The notes below the pieces were generated by a model. The model was not told the origin of the DNA. It did no database searches and saw nothing but the letters and a program-made list of their open reading frames with translations. Shown here piece by piece: positions 1 through 10,670 of a stretch of 64,000 nucleotides of DNA. This stretch comes from Seiridium cupressi (lineage: Eukaryota > Ascomycota > Sordariomycetes > Amphisphaeriales > Sporocadaceae). Location: assembly GCA_036674765.1 (NCBI GenBank), contig JARVKI010000002.1, positions 868,001 to 932,000 on the forward strand. The letters run 5' to 3'. Every line of letters starts with the position of its first letter. Position 1 is the stretch's first letter. A program made the translations under genes and the position numbers.

Positions 1-1
1 C

Positions 2-289
2 GAGCCATCTGCAGGGATGCCCGAGAAGCAAGGGCCCAAGTTCGAATCAGAATCCAGCACGTCTGCGACGGCCGAGTCGTCTAAAAGAATCGTCAAGCAA
101 GAGGCCATCTTTAAAACTCAGCTTGCGAGCTTGAGGTCCGAGGACAGAAGGGCCCTGATGCATCTGCCCCTGCCACAGCAGCGGGCGTTGGTGATGAAGA
201 GCAAGAAGCAGGTCGAACAAGCGCGCCGAGATGAGAACGAAATGCAACTCAAAATTCAGTTGAAGGCGAATAAGTCCAACAAGAAATAG
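2..289 (+). CDS. C-terminal end of a conserved, probably C2H2-type protein (partial)
   Basis: The frame is open from the first base of the window to a TAG at 287-289, so this is the 3' end of a gene whose body lies to the left; the ATG at 17 is probably internal. The visible 95 residues are hydrophilic: a Ser/Thr/Glu-rich stretch, then a charged, probably helical tail with LPLPQQRALVMKSKKQ and a Lys/Arg-rich end. This tail resembles the C-terminal end of fungal C2H2 finger-domain proteins, but no finger is in the window, so the family is a guess from memory of similar tails. Role unknown. Confidence 0.5.
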   Translation, partial: EPSAGMPEKQGPKFESESSTSATAESSKRIVKQEAIFKTQLASLRSEDRRALMHLPLPQQRALVMKSKKQVEQARRDENEMQLKIQLKANKSNKK

Positions 290-2952
290 GATCCGCGACC
301 CTTTTGTATGTTCTGTTTCTGGTATGAATAAGCAAGCTAGTTGTTGGCTCCCAGTTATAGCACGGGTTTACGAAGACGCAGACGAGTTTCAAGTCTGCGC
401 GAAAATGGTGGCAGAAAAAAAAGCGTATATATAGAAGCAGCTCTTGCCGGCCTGGTTGTGATAGATATAGTGGTCGGGGCAGTATATGGGACAGAGAAGC
501 AACGCGAGGCATTTAATTCTTCGGCCTCGAATATCCCTCGACCAAACGACAAGGATATACCAATAGTCTTAGTCCTGAGGGATTTAAGCAATGGCTGTAC
601 TTATTATTATCAGTAATTTGGTTCCTCATTATGTCGCACAAATAGTTCCTCAACCATTGGCACCTCCTCAAGTCTCGTCTTCTTCCCCAGGTCAAGGCTG
701 TTATGACCCTTCGGGACAGCTCGAGTTACCTGCATCTCTGCGCTGTCTATCCTTTTAAATGCAGGAACGCGACTCCCGAGAGGCCGGAGGCATGTAGGTC
801 AGGGAACAAACAACCTAAACTAGGATGGGTCCTAACTAAAGCGTTTATAGTGTCCTACGCGGCGATCTAAGTCTGGTATTCTCAATCGCATTAGATTCCG
901 GTCGATGCTCCATAGAATGCGGCCCTCCGTACGACCAATGTCACCCGAAATATCACCAAAAATGTGTCGTTTCATTCAGTTCCCGTGGCTCCGACGATTG
1001 CAAAGGCAGATGTTTTATTTGCTGACTCCCGTCTAAGGATGCTCAGAAAGTATTCTTCATGCGGAATCACTTTTACGTACGTGACGACAACGCTTTCACC
1101 TTCTCACCAAAGAAACCACTTCCTAAGCTTACGCAATATGCAGCTAGCATATTACTCAAGGAGCGTTCATCTGACAAGGCCTTGGGTATTTTGAGTCAGT
1201 TTCTTTTGCGCTGACTTTCCTTAACAACCTTGATACGGAAAACGGCGATAAGAGCACAATGTACAAGGACTGATTACAGACCCTAGACAAGACGAAGAGC
1301 GAGCTACGTCTGCGACTCTTGGTTTTGCAAGCGTTTAGGAGAAAGGCGCTTTGGTTGAAGGACTGGGCTGTGATGAATCTTGATAGACAGTATGTAGGAG
1401 CCAGAGCTATGGCCACGGAGACGGGAGGCTAGATACGCGATCTCTTGGCTTGCACACGAGCTCTTGTAGCGAACTTCGGTGTAGGGAACGTCGGTGCAGC
1501 TGACACATGCTTTTGATACTCGCGTCGAAGCGATTGCTGCATTTCTGCATTTGAAAGGGTAGATTGCGCCGGATTGCAAGTATATCGATCGGTTCGGTGG
1601 GATGAGGACGACTTAAGAGGAGTGGAGGATCTCGAGGAAGGCTTTTTGATCGAGGGATTGTCCGCGAGAAACGACGAGGAACCGGATTACTCCGAATGAA
1701 TGATAATGGGTTGATGTGCGAAAGATTGAGCATTGACCCCCTTGGCTTTCCCTCCCTGACTGATCAACTAGCATGATTCGGAAGATATTTTGGAGCCTGC
1801 TTAACTATAATGTATAGTCTCATTGCTCCTGTCAATTGAGTCAAGTCATCTGGATGATCAGGCCAATCGCAACGATAACCGGCCAATTATATATTAGATG
1901 TCATTCTCTGCCGTTGCAAGTGTAGTTGGTAACGGACTGGAAGGATCCGGGTAACCCACAACCTTCTGGAGCTGAAGGCAAAGCCTGGGTTGCGGCAGTC
2001 GGGATTGTTAGGCTGCCAAGATCCTAGGTCATGGTGTGCCCACGCGCCTTCAAAACACAGGCAACAAGGCAGGTATTCATGAATGCTCACTGTCTGCTCA
2101 GACTGAAGCGGCGAGAGTCCAGCCTTAACCCCTTTTGTAATTTCAAAGAAATCTCTTTGGAGGCGACCATAGAGGCATGTGATGCTAAGATTTTGCATCA
2201 GAGATTGCGCAGTGGGAGCTCTGGTGTATTGTACGATAAACTGGCGGCCCCTTTCATCGTCGGAGACAATAATGGCCGGATTGCCAGACGCCGCTTGTTG
2301 TATGGGGATACCATGTATGGTCACATGCCGTGATTGATGTTATCGTGTCAAAGATGGCCCGGGGAAATGATGCACCTGGGCTGTAAGTGTGGCCTGAGGC
2401 TTGGGCGCAGCTCGCGCAGGGCTCCGAACTACGAGGCCGGGTCGGAGCAAGGCGCCCTCCTACCGACGTGACCAAGGGGAAACGTGTGCAGCTGAAGGTC
2501 AGCTCAGGGCGCTGGATTGGGCCTACGAAAATGCGCCGCCGATCCGAATTCTTGGGTCCTAGCGGAAGAAGTCGAATAGGATTCCGGGCTTTTCCAGTGC
2601 CCTGCTGGGCCGTCTAAAATCGGCGGGCAAGACTGACAGGTCGCCAAGACTGGGGGGGGGGGCAGTGGGCCTAGCCGGGATGGACGGTCAGCCCACAATG
2701 ATGACCACCGCGCTGGAACATCACACCACCATCGGCTTACACCGTTTGCAGGCTTCAAACGCTCAAAATATTTATACTTGATGGAAATGAAGCGTCAAAG
2801 GAAAGTTGCATCCTCGTGTCACACATCGTCCTCTATCAGACTGCACACACTCAATCACAGACAAGCAACAGTAACAACAAGTAACTCCGCGTTACACTTC
2901 ATCAACGATTCCATCCAATCTCGTACCAAGTACAACCACATCAAAGACAATC
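290..2952. other. Long intergenic region without a supported gene
   Basis: No reading frame here has convincing protein character. Short open frames occur on both strands around 1160-1740 and 1890-2330. A small phase-0 plus-strand stretch at about 1283-1432 reads like coding sequence but has no start or upstream exon that I can support. A run of 11 G lies at 2652-2662. The last 190 bases, with an AT-rich TATTTATA stretch near 2768, are the likely promoter and leader of the small gene at 2953. Confidence 0.5.
2652..2662. repeat. Poly-G homopolymer (G11)
   Basis: Eleven consecutive G in the spacer upstream of the small gene at 2953. No function is evident; it is a likely site of length variation or sequencing error. 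Confidence 0.9.
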
Positions 2953-3372
2953 ATGGCTGCCCCACACCACCACATGCCCAGCTTCCAGTCCGCTGGCCTA
3001 ACAAACATGCGCAAGGCTACAACAGGTCCCGTCGCAAGGTGAATATGCCATACCGCTTGAAAGAGTCCAGAAGAATGTAGCTAACACACTCGTAGAATGC
3101 TGCCGACCCTTGTTGCAGTTGGAGCTGGTGAGTGAACTCTGCCGAAGCAGTTTTTTATCTGCATGATTATACAGTGAGACTAACTCTTTTGGGTAATAGT
3201 TGGTTGTGTCGTCACATACATCGGATCGCAGCTGTCGACCAGCCAAAACACATACAACAGGATCTTCGCCCAGCAAAACTCACCAGAAGTCGAGGCCCAC
3301 AGAAGGCAACAATTGCAGGTCGAGACCATGGGTGATCCTCGCAAGAGTCTGTTCAACATTCTGGGCTGGTAA
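2953..3372 (+). CDS. Small single-pass membrane protein, 96 aa, three exons
   Basis: Built as join(2953..3038, 3097..3128, 3200..3372). Donors are GTGAAT and GTGAGT, acceptors CGTAG and AATAG, and phases match throughout. The product starts MAAPHHHMPSFQSAGLTN and has a basic N-terminal part. One hydrophobic segment, LPTLVAVGAVGCVVTYIG, lies at about residues 31-48. A hydrophilic Gln/Arg-rich tail follows, ending DPRKSLFNILGW. The basic N-terminus before one membrane segment suggests a small mitochondrial inner-membrane or other organelle protein, which is inference. I do not recognise the family. Each exon is too short to stand out as an open frame, which is why such genes are often missed. 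Codon frame, splice sites and the natural stop support a real gene. Confidence 0.7.
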
Positions 3373-3781
3373 ATTTTGTCATTGCATTGGATTCATTTAA
3401 CGGAGTTTTTGGTTAAGATATACCCATTGCCTGGTTGGGTAAAAAGAGTTACAGGTGTATCACAAAGTCTACACTAGACCGTCTCATTAATCACAATTTA
3501 CAATATTCATTATCAGAAACACCATTGTACGGAATTGCTGCTTCACTTGAGTTTCAGGCTTATGATTACATATGTAGACAAATGGATTTCTAGCCGTGCT
3601 ATGACACGCGGAATCCTCCCCGCATCTAACCCTGTAAATGAGCATGAACCCCTCTTCGACCTCTTATCGCGAACCCCCATCTCTTGGGAGCAACAAACTA
3701 TTGATACGGTCCGGAGTCCTGCTAGCGACTCTTGGATCCGGTAACCCCAACCCACGATCCATAAAAGCAGTCAACGCCACA

Positions 3782-4760
3782 ATGCCGGAAACGTTTGCAG
3801 TGGATGCGCCCAGTTTAACCAGCATCAAAGACAAGGTAATCCTAGTAACGGGAGGGTCGTCTGGGATCGGCCTAGCCACGACCCAGCTGCTTCTGTCTCT
3901 ATCACCAGCTAATCGCGTCGCCATCCTGGACCGTGCTGTTCCTCCCGATTCCTTGACCTCGAGCATTTCTCAGGACCGTCTTCTTTTCCACCAATGTGAT
4001 ATTACGAGCTGGGCTGCTCAGAGGGCTGGCTTCGAGGCCACTGTGGCAACGTTCGGGCGGCTGGACGCCGTGGTCGCAAATGTGGGCATCAATGAGCGAG
4101 GTCTGCAATTCTTCAACGATGAGCTGGATGGGGATGGAAAGCTCAAGGAGCCGGACCGGAGTGTTATCGACGTTACATTTACCGCCAATGCCGACACCGT
4201 CAAGCTCGCCATCCATTACTTGCGATCAAACGACCAAGGAGGGTCCATTGCCATAGTCAGCAGTTTTGCCGGCTACATGGGCAATGCTGGAGCTCCTTTC
4301 TACAATGCAGCAAAGCACGGTAGGTTGCCTTCAAACATGCCTTACAAGTCAAGACTGATGCGGAAAAGCTGTCGTGGGACTATTCCGATCCTTGAAATCC
4401 GAGACCCCTAAGCTTGGTATCGCAATTTCAGTTGTCGCGCCTGCCCTGACAGCGACACCAATGCTTGCCCGTGGGACGTCATCTCTCGAAGAGAACGCAG
4501 ACAACTTTGCAAAGATGTCGGCGTCAGGAGTGGCGGTCAACCGCGTCGAGAGTGTTGCTCTAGCAATAGGTTATCTCATTAATGAAGGGCCAAGATCTAA
4601 CGGCAAGAGCATCTTAGTCCAAGGTGACAAGATGGTCGATCTGGAGAGGGGATATGCTAACAGCAGAGAAACGCTCATGGGCTCAGAGATGCTGCAGATT
4701 CTAAAGAAAGGCCTAAATGTTGAATTGTATCCACGAATCAAAGTCTCATCCAAGATTTAG
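3782..4760 (+). CDS. Short-chain dehydrogenase/reductase (SDR), 309 aa
   Basis: join(3782..4319, 4369..4760); a 49-nt intron with donor GTAGGT and acceptor AAAAG splits the codon after the active-site Lys-His. The cofactor motif TGGSSGIG is at residues 23-30, a variant NVG replaces the usual NAG, the catalytic Ser is in IAIVSSFAG, and YNAAK supplies Tyr and Lys. This is a classical NAD(P)-dependent SDR resembling the 15-hydroxyprostaglandin-dehydrogenase-like fungal group; the substrate cannot be told. The open frame extends 48 codons upstream of the chosen ATG, but that part is not SDR-like. It opens a block of accessory oxidoreductases that continues to 10.7 kb. Confidence 0.85.
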
Positions 4761-5290
4761 CTACTGATCAATATGACTGGGAATTCCATTCGTGGCCTCA
4801 AAATCATGTGTGGGTCCTTCTGGTTCTGCTATTGCACGGCAATGTCTCGCAAAGTGCAACGAAAGTAAAGAACCCAGCCTCATGTTGGCCATTGCTTCAA
4901 GCGATTCGAAGGAAAGCTAGAGAACTTTTGAAAAGTCATCATGAGTTCTGAGGTACATTCAACGTATGTGGTCAAACTATTGTAAGCATATAAATTCCAC
5001 ACACACTCTTACCCACGCCAGCCCAGCTGTTTCGATAAACAAGCTAGAATCAAAACTGCCCGCCAGCTGGCATTGAGTGATGCCATTGCAAGGATTTCGG
5101 GCATGGTGGAGCCAGGGTGGGAAAAAGGGGTAAGAGGGGATTGATTGTTACGCAAATTGTAGACCACTTGTCCCCAAGGCCACAAACGCTTCCAGGTACG
5201 CATGATTATGGATGCATGCACGGTGGAAATGATGGAATAGGGTTGAATTCGTGAACCGCCCTCTAAAAGACAGGTGAATTTTACATCACC
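4761..5290. other. Convergent intergenic region
   Basis: Lies between two converging dehydrogenase genes; nothing coding is supported. It is expected to hold both 3' ends and polyadenylation signals. Confidence 0.5.
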
Positions 5291-6082
5291 TCACCAGGGC
5301 AGGACTCTTTCGTCCTGCGACCTCGCTACGGCATTGATGAACTTGCCCGAGTCCTCCTCAGAGGCTCCGTCAATGACCTGCAGCATTTTTGCCACACTCT
5401 GTTCGACCTCAATGCTTGGCCCGAGGTCGTCAGAAGGATCTGAGCGCCATTCATCCGCCGCAAAGTATCCCATGCGTGTCTTTACCCAGCCAGGATGAAG
5501 TGCAATCGCGATGAGATTGTCCTTGCGATTCTCCAGGTGCAAGGCCCTAGTCAACCAATTCTGTGCGGCCCGACTAGGACCGTAAGCACCACCAGAAACC
5601 GGCTCCATGTCTCCAATGCTTCCTACAGAGGATGAGATCCAGATGAGCTTCGGCTTCGATGGCGACTTCTGCAAAAGTGGCCATAGTCCTTGGAACACCA
5701 AGAGTGGCGCGATCGTATTGACCTCAAAAGCCATTCGTAGATCTTCAGCTGTCGTCTGGGCAGCGCTGCGCATTGACTGTGCTGCCCCTGCGTTCAAAAT
5801 GAGAACATCGATATGATCGATTTCGAACTGTGCAATAACGCTCTGGACCTTCTCTGGCGGAATAGCTGTCGAGAAGTCGAACTGGGCAATGTGCAAAGTG
5901 CTACCCTCTCCCTTTTCGGCCCTTGAGATTTCATTTAGTAAATCTTGAGTTGCTTTCTCGCTGCGAACCGTTACAATTACGGTATGGTAGGGACGTGCAA
6001 GAAGAACCTGGAGAAGACCAAGACCAAGTCCTCTATTCGCGCCTGTCACAACATAGACCTTTTTCTCAATACTAGTAGACAT
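5291..6082 (-). CDS. Norsolorinic-acid-ketoreductase-like SDR, 263 aa
   Basis: Single exon. The start is placed at MSTSIEKKVYVV because the glycine motif TGANRGLG (residues 13-20) then sits at the usual distance; the frame is open for 35 more codons upstream, rich in Ser/Thr. NAG follows the first Rossmann half (LILNAGAAQS), the catalytic Ser lies in IWISSSVGSIG, and the Tyr is in AYGPSRAAQNW. The usual YxxxK reads YxxxR here. LHPGWVKTRMG is typical of the fungal group named after aflatoxin-pathway norsolorinic acid reductase; membership in that group does not imply aflatoxin chemistry, and no polyketide synthase is in the window. It converges on the SDR at 3782. Confidence 0.85.
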   Translation of the reverse strand: MSTSIEKKVYVVTGANRGLGLGLLQVLLARPYHTVIVTVRSEKATQDLLNEISRAEKGEGSTLHIAQFDFSTAIPPEKVQSVIAQFEIDHIDVLILNAGAAQSMRSAAQTTAEDLRMAFEVNTIAPLLVFQGLWPLLQKSPSKPKLIWISSSVGSIGDMEPVSGGAYGPSRAAQNWLTRALHLENRKDNLIAIALHPGWVKTRMGYFAADEWRSDPSDDLGPSIEVEQSVAKMLQVIDGASEEDSGKFINAVARSQDERVLPW

Positions 6083-6953
6083 GGTGACTTTAAGTGAGTG
6101 CGCAATTGTTGTGGTGGTTGATAGAGAAGCAAATGAAGCGGTATTGGTGTGGAGAGAATGAAAAGGGGTCAGATTGTAGGAATCCAACTTTTCGGGGGCT
6201 TTAAATACGGTGTAGCTGAAGGGTTATTCTTAGGGCAAAGGAGGGGTTGTCATCTGACTGTTTCAGGCAGTTCCCAAAGAGTCCCTAGTCAAGTGGTTTC
6301 CTGTCTGTTAAGCTGTCAATCCTATCGTGCTGCGCTGTCTCACAAGCTGAACCCACCAGACAACTGGACGATTTGACAATTTGAAATACAATGATTTACA
6401 GTATGAAGAAGTTCATAGCTAACAATTTAGATTTGATTATAAGTCCATTGATTTGCAAGGGAATCTGTGGAGAAATAACATCTGCAACGCGCTGTCACGC
6501 TTGAGCCCCTTGCCCCTTTTCCTGTATTACTCTTGCATGAAACAGATACTGCAGCCTCCATCCCCTTTCTGCAACCACTATTCCAGTATTCTTGATTGGT
6601 AGAGGTCAACTAAATCTCAATTCACAGCGTTCTAATTAGGTCAGAAACAGTGGGAGCTGATGCGGAGCTCAAAAACACGGCGATCGAAAACTCTTCGTCA
6701 GTATATTACTCGATCGGTCCTGGAGACTCATCATAGTATAATAATGCGATTAAAAAAAAAGCCCCAAAGTTCAGAATGACTATATAACATCATGCATTCA
6801 AAACAAGTTGTTAATATCTAAACATGGCTATGCTCTATTGACAGATTTGTCGAAATTATTGCTGTACAATTGCGATTGAATTCCACATTCTTCCGCAGGG
6901 ATACAACTAGCCAGAATATCTTTGAATATAGCAGGAAATTGATATAGTCTTCA
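6083..6953. other. Intergenic region, about 0.9 kb
   Basis: Contains the promoter of the ketoreductase on the left and the 3' end of the medium-chain dehydrogenase on the right. It is AT-rich in the right half, with an A9 run near 6752. No gene is supported. Confidence 0.5.
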
Positions 6954-8188
6954 CTATAACTGACTATCTAGGAAGGAAATGGAAATACACTGAGTGAGAT
7001 GAGAGCTCCTAGTCCGAGAGGCTTCAGTGTTACCTACACGCCTTGATTTCTGTTTTGTAACTTTCTGGTACGAGCTCAAAGTATCATTCGTCTCTTCGAT
7101 CCGACAGACATACTTGACGGCACTGGATTTACCGTTTCTCAACTTCTGCAGCCCTGCCAGGAGACCATCCAGCCCACCCGGAATGACTTCATATGGGTGT
7201 GCTTTTAAGCTCCTACTTGCCAGCAGTCTTCCAAAATAGCAAGACCAAAGGTACCCGAAGTCTGAGCGAGTTGAGAATGCTTGAGGAACTGCACCGTTGA
7301 ACGCCGCGACGCCAGGTGGATACTCGTAGCGCTCCCCGTCCTTTGCGAATAGCTTGGAAGGGAGAACAGTGCTTACTACACCATGATCGGCATCGATGAT
7401 GCGTAGGGTCGCTTCCAGTGATTCCCCCTCGCTGATAGTATCAAAGATATAGGGAAATCTGGGGCCGAGCTTTTCCTTGGTAAGTGCTTCCAAAGCACCC
7501 GTGACAACAGCATCTTCGCCTTCACGACAATCGACAACATAGTCGGCCAAAGTCCGCGCAAAGTCACCAGATCGGCCGGCAATACCGATGATGGGACGGA
7601 TACCGGAGAGCCGGGCAAGTTTCGCCGCAAATGAGCCGACCGCTGACGTGATGCCGTAAATGAGCAAAGGTATCTTGCCGGCACCATGTCCAGATTCTCC
7701 GATATCATATGGCGTAGGGAGTTTCATGTCGGGGAAGAGGGCAATGGCTGCCGTCATGGCGGCGACCGGCATGGTAGCCGCTTCCTCGAAAGACACAGTT
7801 GGGGCGATGTGGAAAGTCATCCAGTCGGGAGCGACAGAGTATTCCGCAAAGCTACCATTTTCTTTGCCGGTCTCGTGAAAGGCTGCTACATGATCCTCGA
7901 TTTTGACTTCATAAACGTCCTTGCCTACGGAATGAACAATACCAGCCATGTCGTCACCGCTATTTTGGGGCCAATTCTTCCTACACTCAGGATTAGTATC
8001 ATGTATTTTGGGGAGTTTGCGGCTTCCAAAAACTGATCAACATACCACAATGGATACTTCCAATCTTTCTGATCGGTTCCAGCGGCAATAACTCTAACAA
8101 CAACCTCCTTATCCAGGGGGATAGGAATAGGTACGTCGACGATTTCAACCGCCTCGATGGAGGGCTGGACAATTGCTTGCTTGGGCAT
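6954..8188 (-). CDS. Medium-chain dehydrogenase/reductase, trans-enoyl-reductase-like, 389 aa
   Basis: complement(join(6954..7980, 8046..8188)); a 65-nt intron (donor GTATGT, acceptor TGTAG) joins KYPLW to KNWPQNSGDDMAG. The N-terminal GroES-like fold begins MPKQAIVQP. GDDMAGIV and the later nucleotide-binding segment IYGITSAVGSFAAKLA are typical of zinc-independent enoyl/quinone reductases (LovC-like and toxD-like). These use NADPH to reduce enoyl or related carbonyl-conjugated double bonds, either alone or in trans with a polyketide synthase. The last ~45 residues after YVCRIEETN are unusual (basic and Ser-rich) and may mean a missed 3' intron. Transcribed divergently from the Zn2Cys6 regulator across 396 bp carrying palindromic sites. 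Confidence 0.85.
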
Positions 8189-8317
8189 GATGAACTATTT
8201 CAAGTATCTTAGACGTCAAGAACTTCTTTGTTTCTGCTTGGTCGTAGTAAGAATATCGAGTCTCGATCATACATTTATATTACTTGCCTCGCTACATGAA
8301 TTGCGTGTTCAGAACAG

Positions 8318-8336
8318 TCCGCGGACGCTCCGCGGA
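8318..8336. promoter_or_regulatory. Tandem pair of TCCGCGGA palindromes
   Basis: Two identical 8-bp palindromes start 11 bp apart, about one helical turn, so both face the same side of the DNA. They lie about 130 bp upstream of the dehydrogenase start and about 250 bp upstream of the regulator start. Confidence 0.55.
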
Positions 8337-8488
8337 TACTGGCTACCAAGTGCGGGTTCATTCCATTAGTGCTGACCTACGAATCTAGCTGATTGATTAT
8401 GTTCAATGCCGCTATTAACTCCATTTAAACTCCCTCCCGACCAGCGGTGCTCATACCTACGAATTGAGATTGATCGAAGTTGTTCGCC

Positions 8489-8496
8489 TCCGCGGA
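8489..8496. promoter_or_regulatory. Third TCCGCGGA palindrome
   Basis: Same 8-mer as the pair at 8318-8336, extended to CTCCGCGGAG here. It lies about 90 bp upstream of the regulator start, where autoregulation would be possible. Confidence 0.5.
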
Positions 8497-8584
8497 GCAC
8501 TATCTGACCTACTTTCAAGGGGTTTCCGACATTTACATTCCAACCCGTGTTCACGGCCTGCCTACACTGAAGTTCCACTCTAAT

Positions 8585-10670
8585 ATGCAGAGAAGCAAGA
8601 CCCGCGGGGAACCGGTGTCGTGTCAATCGTGCCGATCGAAAAAGTTAAGGTGCAGCCGAGTTCAGCCGTGCTCAAACTGCGTTACTCGTAACATCACCTG
8701 CAGCTTCCTTGTGACACCACCGCAAAGAACGAGAGAGTCGGCCACTTCATCCCACAGTAACGCGGATATACTACAGCGCCTTGAAAGATTGGAGTCCCTC
8801 ATCCTGGCCGGGCAGCCCTCAGTGGTAGTCATGCCAACACATCACCAGCACTCACCCCCGGCCCAGAAAATGCTGCTGTGTCCAGAATCCATCAAAGGCG
8901 AGACCACGATTTGCACACGCTTGAATATGCTGGAACAAGAAATAATACTTTGGTACGTACCTCAGTTGGAATAGGATACAGTGCACCTTCTTCTAAGCAG
9001 TGATCAGCTGTCATCCTCATCGGAGGGGTTGGCCTGTGTCATTAGTAGTATGAATCACATTCTTGGGAAGCAAATTGATGCCGAGAAGCGATTATCATTC
9101 TCAGGGCTCGGCCGGCCGAACACGATCACTGCCACGTTTCCCCCATACAGAGTAGCATCCATGCTCTTTGATACTTATGAATCAAATGTAGACTACGTAT
9201 GTCGCATACTATACAATTCAACTGTCCGGACGCAGATGAAGGCATTCTATCTTCGGCTTAGTCGGAATGAGTCTATTTCTTCCGGTCAAGTCGCTTTGCT
9301 GCTTTCAATTTTTTCGCTGAGCGCTTTCTCCTATAATACTGCGTTCACTTCCGAAGTCGCGACATGTGAACGGGATGCTACGCGCCTCTCAAAGTTTTGG
9401 GGTGAGGGTGCTTTGGATGTGCTAGATCACTCGCAACGTACCTCTTCAGGTGGTCTGGAGAACATACAAGCGTGCATTCTCATGACCTACGTTACATACC
9501 ACATCGATGGACCTTCTGCGAGAGGACGACTCCTGCCGACAACCGCCACATCAATTGCAAGAGATCTCCGTTTGCATCGCCTGGACGCCGATGGCGAGGA
9601 CCCCATGGATCTTGAGACCAATCCACGTGTTTTGATTGAGCAGGACGTGAAGAGGAGAGTCGTCTGGCATATCGCAGCGACGGATTGGTGAGCCTTCTTT
9701 CGACAAACGATCGCACCTTGCTTATAGAAGAATAGGCTACATGCGACTATATCCGGCCTGCAAGAAAGGGATGTATTTCATTCATCCAAATCATGTGCAA
9801 GTCAAGCTCCCCAGAGATTGTAACGATGAAGAAATCGCCTTTGATGGAATGAATGATGCGATGAGCGAACCTCAGCCAACAAGCATGGCCTTCTATCTCG
9901 CACGAGTCAAGCTTGCTCATCTCTGCCGTAAAATGGCTGATACCATGCCTTTGGAGACAGCGAAACTTGTGCAGGTACGGTATGAACATATCATAAACTT
10001 GGACAATAGATTTGTAGAGTTTCTCTCAAGCTTGCCCTTCTTTTTACGATTCGATGTCGACAGTCGCGGGAAGAGCAAGACTCTCGAAGCAATATACCCT
10101 AGCATTCCTATTATGCGATACTGCATTACAACAGCGGCTCACGGCAGACGCTTCAGATTGCACCAAAATTTCCTCCTCAGAATAACTTCCGACCGCCGCT
10201 ATGGCTATTCGCGACATGCCTGCCTGGAGTCGGCACGCATAGGTCTTCAGGCTTATGCAGACTCGGGAAAGGCCACCAGCTCCCCATCTGCAGCCACCTC
10301 GACAACGCGAATGGCCATGGCCTTACACCATACCCACCTTGCCCTAGCGGTGATGGTTATGGACTTATGCTTCAACCAGAACGAAGCAGATGCAGAGGAA
10401 AGAAAGGCAGAAGTCAGAGATGTGATGTGTGCGCTAGAGCTTGAGAGGCATATCTCTCCGCTTCTGGACCAATCGTTGAACTCACTGAACGACATCCTAC
10501 AGAAGGATAGAGTACAGCTCCTTGGTCCCGTAGCATCAGGGACTGACCATTCTCTCGATTCTGGTGGCTTGAATGCATCCAATGAAGAAAACCCTCTTCA
10601 TCCTGCTCCGCTTGGAGAAGGCATCAATGAGGATTGGCTCAACATGTACCCATCATTCAACGGAGTTTGA
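8585..10670 (+). pseudogene. Zn2Cys6 transcription factor with one-base frameshift
   Basis: The binuclear zinc cluster at residues ~13-39 has C-x2-C-x6-C-x5-C-x2-C-x6-C spacing (CQSCRSKKLRC, then CSNC). It is followed by a short Leu-rich linker and a fungal_trans-type middle domain. Exons: 8585..8952, 9001..9687, 9736 onward, with introns 8953-9000 and 9688-9735. After the second intron the frame reads TDWLHATISGLQE. At the run AAGAAAGGG (9763-9770) the family-like sequence GMYFIHPNHVQVKLP continues only in the next frame. One surplus A would explain this; the shifted frame then stays open to 10670. Alternative splice choices give an immediate stop. So the copy is either truncated in the cell or carries an assembly error. 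Likely regulator of the neighbouring reductases. Confidence 0.75.

Larger units (their letters stand above)
8189..8584. promoter_or_regulatory. Divergent promoter between dehydrogenase and Zn2Cys6 regulator
   Basis: The 396 bp between the two start codons is the only upstream DNA for both genes. It contains three perfect TCCGCGGA palindromes (8318-8325, 8329-8336 and 8489-8496). Inverted CGG half-sites of this kind are the established target type of fungal Zn2Cys6 dimers; assignment to the adjacent regulator is inference. Confidence 0.6.

Noticed and set aside
1283..1432. Plus-strand patch reading like a helical protein segment
   Set aside because: Only about 45 codons, no start, and no in-phase upstream exon found.
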